Assembly (NCBI GenBank): GCA_028291125.1
Contig: JAQGIN010000359.1
Span: 1-13,366, forward strand
From: Caulobacter sp.
Lineage (GTDB): Bacteria; Pseudomonadota; Alphaproteobacteria; Caulobacterales; Caulobacteraceae
Reading direction: 5' to 3'
Length of the DNA: 13,366 nucleotides
Part shown: positions 6,093-11,867 of the stretch, piece by piece
Layout of the letters: every line of letters starts with the position of its first letter
How positions within the stretch are numbered: the first letter of the stretch is position 1
Program-made: the position numbers and the translations under genes
The notes under the pieces: model-generated
Seen by the model: only the letters and a program-made list of their open reading frames with translations
Told to the model about the DNA's origin: nothing
Databases searched by the model: none

Positions 6093-7124
6093 ATGACGTC
6101 TTTCCTGCGTTCCGATCGTTCCCGCCCCGTCGCGCTGTGGCTGTTCGCCGTGGCCGTCCTGGTCCTGGCCATGGTGGTGGTCGGGGGCGCGACCCGCCTG
6201 ACCGATTCGGGCCTGTCGATCACCCAGTGGCGGCCGATCAGCGGCGCCCTGCCGCCGATGAGCGACGCGGCCTGGGCCGCCGAGTTCGCCCGCTACCAGC
6301 AGATCCCGCAGTACCGGCTGGTCAATCCCGACATGACCGTCGAGGCCTTCAAGGGCATCTATTGGTGGGAGTGGGCCCACCGCCTGCTGGGCCGGCTGGT
6401 CGGGGTGGCGTTCTTCGCGCCGTTCCTGGTGTTCCTGGTCCAGCGCGCCATTCCCCGTCGCCTGATCTGGCGTTGCGCGGCGATGTTCGGGCTGGGCGGC
6501 CTGCAGGGGCTGGTCGGCTGGTGGATGGTGTCCAGCGGCCTGGCCGAGCGGGTGTCGGTGGCCCCCGAGCGGCTGATGGTCCATTTGGGCCTGGCCCTGG
6601 CCCTGTTCGTGCTGTTGATCTGGACCGGGCTGGACGCCTGGTTCGGCGCGCCGCGGGTCGAGGAGCGGTCGCGCTGGCGCGGCTGGGCCCTGGCCCTGCT
6701 GGGCGCGGTGTTCGTCCAGAGCCTGCTGGGCGCCCTGGTGGCCGGCAATGACGCCGGCCTGGTCTACAATGACTGGCCGCTGATGAACGGCGCGCTGTTC
6801 CCGGCCGACTACGCCGGTCACGGGTTCTGGGGGACGATCGCCCACAGCGCCGGCGCGGTGCAGCTGCACCATCGGCTGATGGCCTACGCCCTGTTCGTGG
6901 CCGGGATCGCCGTGGCGGCGATGACGGCGGTCGACCGGCGGCTGTCGGGCGGGGCCAAGGCCATGGCCCTGGCCGTGGCCGTGGTGGTGGTCCTGCAGGC
7001 CGGCCTCGGCGTCGCCACCCTGATCGCTCATGTTCCCGTGTGGCTGGGCGTGACGCACCAGACCGGCGCGGCGATCCTGCTGGCCGCGGCCACCGGTTTC
7101 GCCTGGCGGGTGCGCCGGCCATGA
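6093..7124 (+). CDS. ctaA: Heme A synthase (COX15/CtaA)
   Basis: This 343-residue integral membrane protein oxidises the heme O methyl group to a formyl group, making heme A for aa3-type cytochrome oxidase. It has the eight-helix layout of the COX15/CtaA family, type 2. The four conserved heme-ligand or near-ligand histidines are visible: H96 in WEWAHR, H164 in LMVHLGLAL, H259/H260 in QLHHRLMAY and H322 in GVTHQTGAA. The first helix ends in VVVGGATRLTDSGLSITQWRP, a strong family signature. The ATG at 6093 is preferred; a TTG at 6048 would lie in the probable promoter. No Shine-Dalgarno precedes the ATG. Cytochrome oxidase subunit genes are not adjacent. Confidence 0.95.
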   Translation: MTSFLRSDRSRPVALWLFAVAVLVLAMVVVGGATRLTDSGLSITQWRPISGALPPMSDAAWAAEFARYQQIPQYRLVNPDMTVEAFKGIYWWEWAHRLLGRLVGVAFFAPFLVFLVQRAIPRRLIWRCAAMFGLGGLQGLVGWWMVSSGLAERVSVAPERLMVHLGLALALFVLLIWTGLDAWFGAPRVEERSRWRGWALALLGAVFVQSLLGALVAGNDAGLVYNDWPLMNGALFPADYAGHGFWGTIAHSAGAVQLHHRLMAYALFVAGIAVAAMTAVDRRLSGGAKAMALAVAVVVVLQAGLGVATLIAHVPVWLGVTHQTGAAILLAAATGFAWRVRRP

Positions 7125-7127
7125 ATT

Positions 7128-7157
7128 TTTGATGACCCGGTAACAACCGTCATCAAA
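7128..7157. promoter_or_regulatory. 9-bp inverted repeat between ctaA and alkaline phosphatase
   Basis: TTTGATGAC (7128-7136) and GTCATCAAA (7149-7157) are perfect inverted arms around a 12-base spacer, starting 3 bases after the ctaA stop. It could be the ctaA 3' hairpin or an operator for the phosphatase gene. No T-run follows, and a canonical tandem Pho box is not present; only CCGTCAT at 7147-7153 resembles a half-site. Confidence 0.45.
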
Positions 7158-7195
7158 GGCGCGGATGGGAAGGCCAGCAAAGCTGGAGCTTCTTC

Positions 7196-8680
7196 GTGAA
7201 TCGCGTGTCCCGTTCGATCCTTCTGGGCGCCGCCGCCGCGCTGCTCGCCGGTCAGGCCCTGGCCCAGACCCCGCCCGCCGCCCAGACCGCCGATCCCTAT
7301 TTCAAGGCCGGCCAGGCGGCCCTGGCCCAGCACCTGGCGGTGACGCCCAACACCGGCCGGGCCAGGAACGTCATCCTGTTCCTCGGCGATGGCATGGGCA
7401 TTTCCACCGTCGTCGCCTCGCGGATCTTCGAGGGCCAAAGCCGTCACGTCGACGGCGAGTCCAATTCGCTGTCGTTCGAGGCGCTGCCCTATACCGCCCT
7501 GTCCAAGACCTACAGCCATGACACCCAGGTCACCGATAGCGCCGCCGGCATCACCGCGATCACCACCGGGGTGAAGACCCGCAACAAGGTCATCGGCCTG
7601 ACCGGCGCGGCCCTTCCCGAGGATTGCGCCTCGGAAAAGGGCGCCCGGGTCGAGACCATCGCCGAGCTGGCCAAGCGCAACGGCCTGGCGGCCGGCGCGG
7701 TCACCACCACCCGCGTCACCCACGCCACCCCGGCCGGGGCTTACGCCCACACCGCCTATCGCGACTGGGAAGGCGACGGCGACATGCCGACCGAGGCCGC
7801 CGCCGCCGGCTGCAAGGACATCGCCCGCCAGTTGGTCGAGGCCCCCGACGCCCTGCGGCTGGATGTGGTGATGGGCGGCGGCCGCTCGCGCTTCCTGCCC
7901 GAGGCCAAGGACGGCAAGCGCGCCGACGGCCGCGACCTGACCGCCGAATGGGTGAAGGCCGAAGGGCCGGGCTCGGCCTATGTCTCGACCGTCGCCGAGC
8001 TGAAGGCGTTGGATCCCGGCAAGACCCGCCATGTGCTGGGCCTGTTCGGCGCCGAACACCTGCCTTACGAGCTGGAGCGCCCGCTGCTGGGAGACGGCGT
8101 GCCGACCCTGACCGAGATGGCCACCGCGGCCGTGGACATCCTGTCGAAGAACCCCAAGGGCTATTTCCTGCTGGTCGAGGGCGGCAAGATCGACATGGGC
8201 AGCCATCTGGGCAACGCCAAGCGGACGATGACCGAGACCGTCGAGTTCGCCAACGCCATCAAGGCGGTCCTGGCCAAGGTCGACCTCAAGGACACCCTGG
8301 TCCTGGTCACCGCCGACCACAGCCACGGTCTGGTGATCAGCGGCTACGCCGCCCGCAACGCCCCGATCCTCGGTCTGGCCGGCAACGAGGGCCAGCCGAT
8401 CCTGGCCGGCGACGGCAAGGCCTATACGACCCTGAGCTTCGCCACCGGGCCGGGCGGGCCGCTGGGCGGTGAGCCGCGCAGCGATCCGGCCAAGGAAGAC
8501 CTCGACGACGTCGACTATCACCAGGCCGCCCTGGCCAACCTGCCCAGCGCCGCCCACAGCGGCGAGGACGTCGGGGTGTTCGCCGACGGGCCCCAGGCCT
8601 ATCTGGTGCGCGGCGTGGTCGAGGAAAGCTACCTCTACCAGGTGATGCGTCACGCCTTCGGCTTCGACGCTGGAAAATAA
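7196..8680 (+). CDS. Secreted alkaline phosphatase (PhoA family)
   Basis: This 494-residue enzyme hydrolyses phosphomonoesters outside the cytoplasm. The N-terminus is a Sec signal peptide (MNRVSRSILLGAAAALLAG) with probable cleavage after ALA at residue 23. Family residues are present: metal ligand D65 in LFLGDGMG, nucleophile S115 in TDSAAGITA, the THATPAGAYAH block, E328, D333 and H337 in VEGGKIDMGSH, D374/H375 in TADHSHG, and H454 in AAHSGEDV. The length is normal for PhoA-type enzymes. The GTG start at 7196 has GGAG 7 bases upstream, although a CCAGC-AAA-GCTGG hairpin covers part of that site. It may be phosphate-starvation induced, but no clear tandem Pho box is seen. Confidence 0.94.
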   Translation: MNRVSRSILLGAAAALLAGQALAQTPPAAQTADPYFKAGQAALAQHLAVTPNTGRARNVILFLGDGMGISTVVASRIFEGQSRHVDGESNSLSFEALPYTALSKTYSHDTQVTDSAAGITAITTGVKTRNKVIGLTGAALPEDCASEKGARVETIAELAKRNGLAAGAVTTTRVTHATPAGAYAHTAYRDWEGDGDMPTEAAAAGCKDIARQLVEAPDALRLDVVMGGGRSRFLPEAKDGKRADGRDLTAEWVKAEGPGSAYVSTVAELKALDPGKTRHVLGLFGAEHLPYELERPLLGDGVPTLTEMATAAVDILSKNPKGYFLLVEGGKIDMGSHLGNAKRTMTETVEFANAIKAVLAKVDLKDTLVLVTADHSHGLVISGYAARNAPILGLAGNEGQPILAGDGKAYTTLSFATGPGGPLGGEPRSDPAKEDLDDVDYHQAALANLPSAAHSGEDVGVFADGPQAYLVRGVVEESYLYQVMRHAFGFDAGK

Positions 8681-8689
8681 CGGTCTCGA

Positions 8690-8732
8690 ACCGCCCCCGA
8701 CGTCGCCGTCGGAGGCGGTATTATGATACCGC
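8690..8732 (+). other. Two mutually exclusive hairpins after the phosphatase gene
   Basis: Hairpin A pairs 8690-8702 with 8707-8719 (13 positions, one A-C mismatch, TCGC loop). Hairpin B pairs GCGGTAT (8715-8721) with ATACCGC (8726-8732) around TATG. They share bases 8715-8719, so only one can form at a time. This is likely 3'-end structure of the phosphatase transcript. Confidence 0.5.
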
Positions 8733-8737
8733 ATCAA

Positions 8738-8764
8738 GAAAAGCCTTATGCCATAAGGGTTTTC
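8738..8764. terminator. Probable bidirectional intrinsic terminator after alkaline phosphatase
   Basis: GAAAAGCCTTAT (8738-8749) and ATAAGGGTTTTC (8753-8764) pair over 12 positions with a single G-G mismatch and a three-base loop. The A-run and T-run form the base of the stem, as in bidirectional terminators. It insulates rplM-rpsI from the phosphatase gene. Confidence 0.65.
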
Positions 8765-8767
8765 CGG

Positions 8768-8779
8768 ACGTCATGACGT
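8768..8779. promoter_or_regulatory. Perfect 12-bp palindrome upstream of the rplM promoter
   Basis: ACGTCATGACGT is a perfect 12-bp palindrome ending 7 bases before the -35 of the rplM promoter. This is a typical position for an activator or repressor site; the protein is unknown. Confidence 0.45.
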
Positions 8780-8786
8780 GAGAGTG

Positions 8787-8813
8787 TTGACAGCCGGGGA
8801 TGGCTCCTCTATC
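8787..8813 (+). promoter_or_regulatory. Promoter of the rplM-rpsI operon
   Basis: TTGACAG (8787-8793) matches the Caulobacter -35 TTGACGS in 6 of 7 positions. CCTCTATC (8806-8813), 12 bases on, is a fair -10. Transcription would start near 8820, giving a leader of about 60 bases that contains a GGAGCC/GGCTCC hairpin (8833-8838 with 8847-8852). Confidence 0.65.
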
Positions 8814-8880
8814 CCCCGCACCTCACACGGACGGAGCCGCTTTTCGGGCTCCCGACGTACAAGGAATACGGATCAATCCC

Positions 8881-9354
8881 ATGATGAAGACCACGGCTTC
8901 CCTGAAGCCCGCCGAGGTCGAGAAGAAGTGGATCGTGGTCGACGCCCAGGACGCCGTTGTCGGCCGTCTGGCGACGTTCATCGCCATGCGTCTTCGCGGC
9001 AAGCACCGTCCCGACTACACCCCGCACGTCGATAGCGGCGACTATGTCGTCGTCATCAACGCCGACAAGGTGAAGTTCACCGGCAAGAAGCTGGACGACA
9101 AGATCTACTATCGCCACACCGGTCACCCGGGCGGCGTCAAGTCGACCAACCCGCGCCGGCTGCTGGAAGGCCGCTTCCCGGAACGCGTCCTGGAAAAGGC
9201 CGTCGAGCGCATGCTGCCCAAGGAAAGCCCCTTGGCGCGCAAGCAGCTGACGCACCTGCTGATCTACGCCAATGGCGAGCACCCCCATCAGGCGCAGAGC
9301 CCGGAAGTCATCGACTTCGCGGCGCGCAACGCCAAGAATACCCGGAGCAAATAA
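8881..9354 (+). CDS. rplM: 50S ribosomal protein L13
   Basis: This is ribosomal protein L13, an early-assembling large-subunit protein that binds 23S rRNA. Family blocks include WIVVDAQDAVVGRLAT, LRGKHRPDYTPHVD, KYYRHTGHPGG-type sequence (here IYYRHTGHPGGVKS), MLPKESPLARKQLTHLLIY and GEHPHQAQSP. The start is ATG 8881 or the adjacent ATG 8884. GGA at 8870-8872 is better spaced for the first, while known Caulobacter L13 proteins as I recall them begin at the second (MKTTASLKP). A longer frame open from 8800 runs through the promoter and is not used. It is followed after 3 bases by rpsI, the usual two-gene operon. Confidence 0.97.
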   Translation: MMKTTASLKPAEVEKKWIVVDAQDAVVGRLATFIAMRLRGKHRPDYTPHVDSGDYVVVINADKVKFTGKKLDDKIYYRHTGHPGGVKSTNPRRLLEGRFPERVLEKAVERMLPKESPLARKQLTHLLIYANGEHPHQAQSPEVIDFAARNAKNTRSK

Positions 9355-9357
9355 GCC

Positions 9358-9831
9358 ATGACCGACACCCAAGGCTTTGACGCGCTGGCCAGCCTGTCCA
9401 GCAATCCGGAAGCGGCGGCCCCGGCCGTCCAGAAGATCGACAGCCTCGGCCGCGCCTATGCGACCGGCAAGCGCAAGAACGCCATCGCCCGCGTCTGGAT
9501 CAAGCCCGGCAAGGGTTCGATCACGATCAACGGTCGCGATCAGGAAGTTTACTTCGCTCGTCCCGTGCTGCGCATGATGATCGCCCAACCCCTGGAGGTC
9601 ACCGACCGCCTGGGCCAGTTCGACGTCATCGTCACCGTCGAGGGCTCGGGCCTGTCGGGCCAGGCCGGCGCGGTGCGCCACGGCCTGTCCAAGGCCCTGA
9701 CCTATTACGAGCCCGGCCTGCGCCCGGTCCTGAAGCCGCACGGCTTCCTGACCCGCGACAGCCGTGTGGTCGAGCGTAAGAAGTACGGCAAGGCCAAGGC
9801 CCGCCGCAGCTTCCAGTTCTCGAAGCGCTAA
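9358..9831 (+). CDS. rpsI: 30S ribosomal protein S9
   Basis: Ribosomal protein S9 sits in the head of the small subunit, and its C-terminal tail reaches the P-site tRNA. The 157-residue protein has the family block YATGKRKNAIARVWIKPGKG (about residues 34-53), the GQAGAVRHGLSKAL block and the invariant C-terminal FQFSKR. It carries an N-terminal extension of about 28 residues compared with the 130-residue E. coli protein, Ala/Pro-rich and acidic, which I take to be typical of Alphaproteobacteria. It is translated directly after rplM. A small CGCGA-GCGA-TCGCG hairpin (9833-9846) and then a strong terminator follow the stop. Confidence 0.98.
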   Translation: MTDTQGFDALASLSSNPEAAAPAVQKIDSLGRAYATGKRKNAIARVWIKPGKGSITINGRDQEVYFARPVLRMMIAQPLEVTDRLGQFDVIVTVEGSGLSGQAGAVRHGLSKALTYYEPGLRPVLKPHGFLTRDSRVVERKKYGKAKARRSFQFSKR

Positions 9832-9855
9832 GCGCGAGCGATCGCGTTTGGAAAG

Positions 9856-9886
9856 AGGCGCTTCGGGAAACCGGAGCGCCTTTTTT
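9856..9886 (+). terminator. Strong intrinsic terminator of rplM-rpsI
   Basis: An 11-bp stem pairs AGGCGCTTCGG (9856-9866) with CCGGAGCGCCT (9871-9881), with one T-G pair and a GAAA tetraloop, and is followed directly by a T6 run (9881-9886). It lies 24 bases after the rpsI stop. Confidence 0.95.
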
Positions 9887-9909
9887 CTTGTCTGGATTTG
9901 GAGTTCGCG

Positions 9910-10851
9910 ATGACCCCGACAGTCTTCATCGACGGCGAAGCCGGCACCACGGGCTTGCAGATCCGCGAGCGCCTGGAAGGCCGCGACGACTTGCGGCTGG
10001 TGTCGATCGACCCCGACAAGCGCAAGGACCCGGCCGCCCGCGCCGAGTTGCTGAACGGCGTCGACGCGGTGATCCTGTGCCTGCCCGACGACGCGGCGCG
10101 GCAGGCCGTGGCCCTGATCGACAATCCGGCCGTCAAGATCATCGACGCCTCGACCGCCCATCGCACCGCGCCCGGCTGGGCGTACGGCTTTCCCGAGCTC
10201 GACGCCGAGCAGCGCGGCAAGATCGTCGGGGCGACCCGCGTCTCCAATCCCGGCTGCTACGCCACCGGGGCCATCGCCCTGGTTCGGCCACTGGTCTCGG
10301 CCGGCCTGCTCGATAGCGAATTCCCGGTCTCGTTCAACGCCGTGTCGGGCTATTCCGGCGGCGGCAAGGCGATGATCGCCGAGTTCGAGGACCCCGCCTC
10401 GCCGAATTACACCACCGTGCCGTACCGCCTTTACGGCCTGGGCCTGGAGCACAAGCACGTGCCCGAGATCCAGATGCACGGCGGCCTGCTGACCAAGCCG
10501 ATCTTCATGCCCGCCGTCGGCCGCTACGCCCAGGGCATGCTGGTCGAGCTGCCGCTGCACATGGACCTGCTGAACGGCGTGCGGGGTCCGGAAAGCCTGC
10601 AATACGTCCTGGCCCGGCACTATGACGGCGAGGCCTTCGTCGAGGTGGCGTCGCTGGACGAGGCGCGGGACATCAAGACCCTCGACCCCGAGGGTCTGAA
10701 CGGCACCAACCGCCTGAAGCTGTTCGTGTTCGGCTCCGAGAGCCAGGCGCGGCTGGTGGCCCTGCTCGACAATCTGGGCAAGGGCGCCTCGGGCGCGGCG
10801 GTGCAGAACCTTAACCTGATGCTGGGCCTGGACGAGGGCGCGGGGCTTTGA
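9910..10851 (+). CDS. argC: N-acetyl-gamma-glutamyl-phosphate reductase (short type)
   Basis: ArgC reduces N-acetylglutamyl-phosphate to the semialdehyde with NADPH, the third step of arginine synthesis. The 313-residue protein is the short (type 2) form. It has a nucleotide-binding GEAGTTGLQI at residues 9-18, the active cysteine C116 in SNPGCYATG, the VSGYSGGGK block, and the EHKHVPEI segment with H181 and H183. The ATG at 9910 is chosen because GGAG sits 6 bases upstream; a TTG at 9898 would overlap that site. The gene starts only 23 bases after the rpsI terminator T-run, so its promoter must overlap the terminator or it depends on read-through. No other arg genes are in the window. Confidence 0.95.
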   Translation: MTPTVFIDGEAGTTGLQIRERLEGRDDLRLVSIDPDKRKDPAARAELLNGVDAVILCLPDDAARQAVALIDNPAVKIIDASTAHRTAPGWAYGFPELDAEQRGKIVGATRVSNPGCYATGAIALVRPLVSAGLLDSEFPVSFNAVSGYSGGGKAMIAEFEDPASPNYTTVPYRLYGLGLEHKHVPEIQMHGGLLTKPIFMPAVGRYAQGMLVELPLHMDLLNGVRGPESLQYVLARHYDGEAFVEVASLDEARDIKTLDPEGLNGTNRLKLFVFGSESQARLVALLDNLGKGASGAAVQNLNLMLGLDEGAGL

Positions 10852-10866
10852 TCCGCCGCGTCGTCT

Positions 10867-10887
10867 AGGGCCGTGAAGCGCGGCCCT
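10867..10887. terminator. Hairpin between convergent argC and soxR
   Basis: A perfect 7-bp stem AGGGCCG/CGGCCCT with a seven-base loop lies 15 bases after the argC stop and 13 bases beyond the soxR stop. There is no T-run on either side, so it may be factor-dependent or only mildly effective. Confidence 0.5.
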
Positions 10888-10900
10888 GGCCGAGCGGCGC

Positions 10901-11368
10901 TCAGCCCGCCCCCGGCTCGAGGAGGCGTGGGCCGGCGCCCAGGGCGCCGAGGGCGTCCTGAGGGTTCCTGAGCGGACAGGTCTTCAGCGACAGACAGCCG
11001 CAACCGATGCAGTCATCCAACTGATCGCGCAACTGGCTCAGGCGACGGATGCGTTCGTCCAGTTCGCTCCGCCAAACGCGCGATAGTTCGGCCCAGTCCT
11101 CGGCGGTCGGCGCGCGGCCTTGGGGCAGCTTGGCCAGCGCGCTCTGGATCGACGCCAGTGGGATGCCCGTGCGCTGGGCGACCTTGATCACCGCCACCCG
11201 GCGCAGCACGCCGCGCGGATAGCGGCGCTGGTTGCCCCCGGTGCGCAGGCTGTGGATCAGGCCCTTGGTCTCGTAGAAGTGGAGGGTCGAAACCGCCACG
11301 CCGCTGCGCTTGGCGACCTCGCCGACGCTCAGGGTCTGGCCGGGAACCGGGAAATCGGATTTCGACAC
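10901..11368 (-). CDS. soxR: Redox-sensitive transcriptional activator SoxR
   Basis: SoxR is a MerR-family dimer whose [2Fe-2S] cluster senses redox-cycling compounds and oxidative stress. This 155-residue copy has the MerR winged helix (LSVGEVAKRSGVAVSTLHFY, residues 13-32, then GLI...GNQRRYPR), a dimerisation helix, and the cluster motif CIGCGCLSLKTC with C120, C123, C125 and C131. This is the SoxR C-X2-C-X-C-X5-C spacing, almost at E. coli numbering. The start is a GTG at 11368: an in-frame stop lies five codons upstream and no ATG is nearer. The Shine-Dalgarno is poor. The operator at 11378-11397 lies just upstream, so SoxR probably controls both itself and the divergent ABM gene. No soxS is seen, as is usual outside enteric bacteria. 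Confidence 0.96.
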   Translation of the reverse strand: MSKSDFPVPGQTLSVGEVAKRSGVAVSTLHFYETKGLIHSLRTGGNQRRYPRGVLRRVAVIKVAQRTGIPLASIQSALAKLPQGRAPTAEDWAELSRVWRSELDERIRRLSQLRDQLDDCIGCGCLSLKTCPLRNPQDALGALGAGPRLLEPGAG

Positions 11369-11374
11369 TGGCGC

Positions 11375-11405
11375 TTGACCTTAACTATGCTTGAGGTTTT
11401 ACACA
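11375..11405 (+). promoter_or_regulatory. SoxR operator and 19-bp-spaced promoter of the ABM gene
   Basis: A -35 TTGACC (11375-11380) and a -10-like TACACA (11400-11405) are 19 bases apart, the over-long spacing typical of MerR/SoxR-activated promoters. Centred between them is the dyad ACCTTAA...TTGAGGT (11378-11397), close to the well-known SoxR box with CCTCAAG/CTTGAGG arms. It also lies within 10 bases of the soxR start, allowing autoregulation. Confidence 0.82.
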
Positions 11406-11406
11406 G

Positions 11407-11444
11407 AAGGCTCCTCCCACGGCAACGCCCATTTCAGGAGCCTT
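11407..11444 (+). promoter_or_regulatory. Inverted repeat covering the ABM gene ribosome-binding site
   Basis: AAGGCTCCT (11407-11415) and AGGAGCCTT (11436-11444) are perfect 9-bp inverted arms around 20 bases. The right arm contains the Shine-Dalgarno AGGAG (11436-11440) of the ABM gene. In RNA the hairpin could hide the site if transcription starts early enough to include the left arm; otherwise it is a DNA-level dyad. Confidence 0.55.
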
Positions 11445-11446
11445 TC

Positions 11447-11815
11447 ATGACCCTCGCCGTTCCCGACCGCGCCACCGTTGACGCCGTCCTGACCCCTGAC
11501 GTCCCCACCGCCCCGCTGGCGCGCAGCGTCAATTTCATCCGCATCAAGCCGGGCCGGTTCGAGGAATTCATCGCCTTGCAATCAGCCCATCTGGAGCGGA
11601 TCCGCGGCACGGTTCCCGGCGTGGTCGGCGGTCGAATGTTCATCGCGCCCGAGCGGAGCGTGGTGGTCCTGGTTTCGGCCTTCGACACAGCCGAGCACGC
11701 CCAAAGCTTCCGGGGGGACCCACGCTTCGTCGAACATCTCGAGCGGGCGGGAGCGCTGATCGAAAGCACGGAGGCGATGCCGGTGGAGCTGGCCTATGAG
11801 ATCGGGGTGATCTGA
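11447..11815 (+). CDS. ABM-domain (antibiotic biosynthesis monooxygenase-like) protein, probable SoxR target
   Basis: This 122-residue soluble protein has a single ABM-like ferredoxin-fold domain at about residues 27-115: a first strand with SVNFIRIKPGRFEEFIALQS, a VPGVVGGRMFIAPERSVVVLVSAFDTAEHAQSF block, and a C-terminal strand PVELAYEIGVI. Proteins of this fold include small quinol and polyketide monooxygenases and heme-degrading enzymes, but many have no proven activity, so the substrate is unknown. The ATG at 11447 has an ideal AGGAG 6 bases upstream. The frame is open further upstream to 11120, but that would run through soxR and the operator. The SoxR-type promoter suggests induction by redox-active compounds and a role in handling quinone-like or phenazine-like molecules (inference). 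Confidence 0.82.
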   Translation: MTLAVPDRATVDAVLTPDVPTAPLARSVNFIRIKPGRFEEFIALQSAHLERIRGTVPGVVGGRMFIAPERSVVVLVSAFDTAEHAQSFRGDPRFVEHLERAGALIESTEAMPVELAYEIGVI

Positions 11816-11827
11816 ACGCATCCCACG

Positions 11828-11860
11828 CTCCGCATCCCCGCTAAAGCGGAGGATGCGGAG
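11828..11860. terminator. Long hairpin between convergent ABM gene and phaC
   Basis: CTCCGCATCC (11828-11837) pairs perfectly with GGATGCGGAG (11851-11860), and inside it CCGC pairs with GCGG around a TAAA loop, with one bulged A at 11850. It lies 12 bases after the ABM stop and 7 bases from the phaC stop. No T-run follows, but the position and stability suggest a shared terminator. Confidence 0.65.
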
Positions 11861-11867
11861 GCAGGCG

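Noticed and set aside
8800..8880. N-terminal extension of L13 from 8800
   Set aside because: It overlaps the probable -10 of the operon promoter, and L13 proteins begin close to 8881/8884.
7028..10620. Minus-strand open frames of 569 and 603 codons opposite alkaline phosphatase and rplM-rpsI-argC
   Set aside because: They are antisense to well-identified genes, cross terminators and promoters, and have no recognisable domain.
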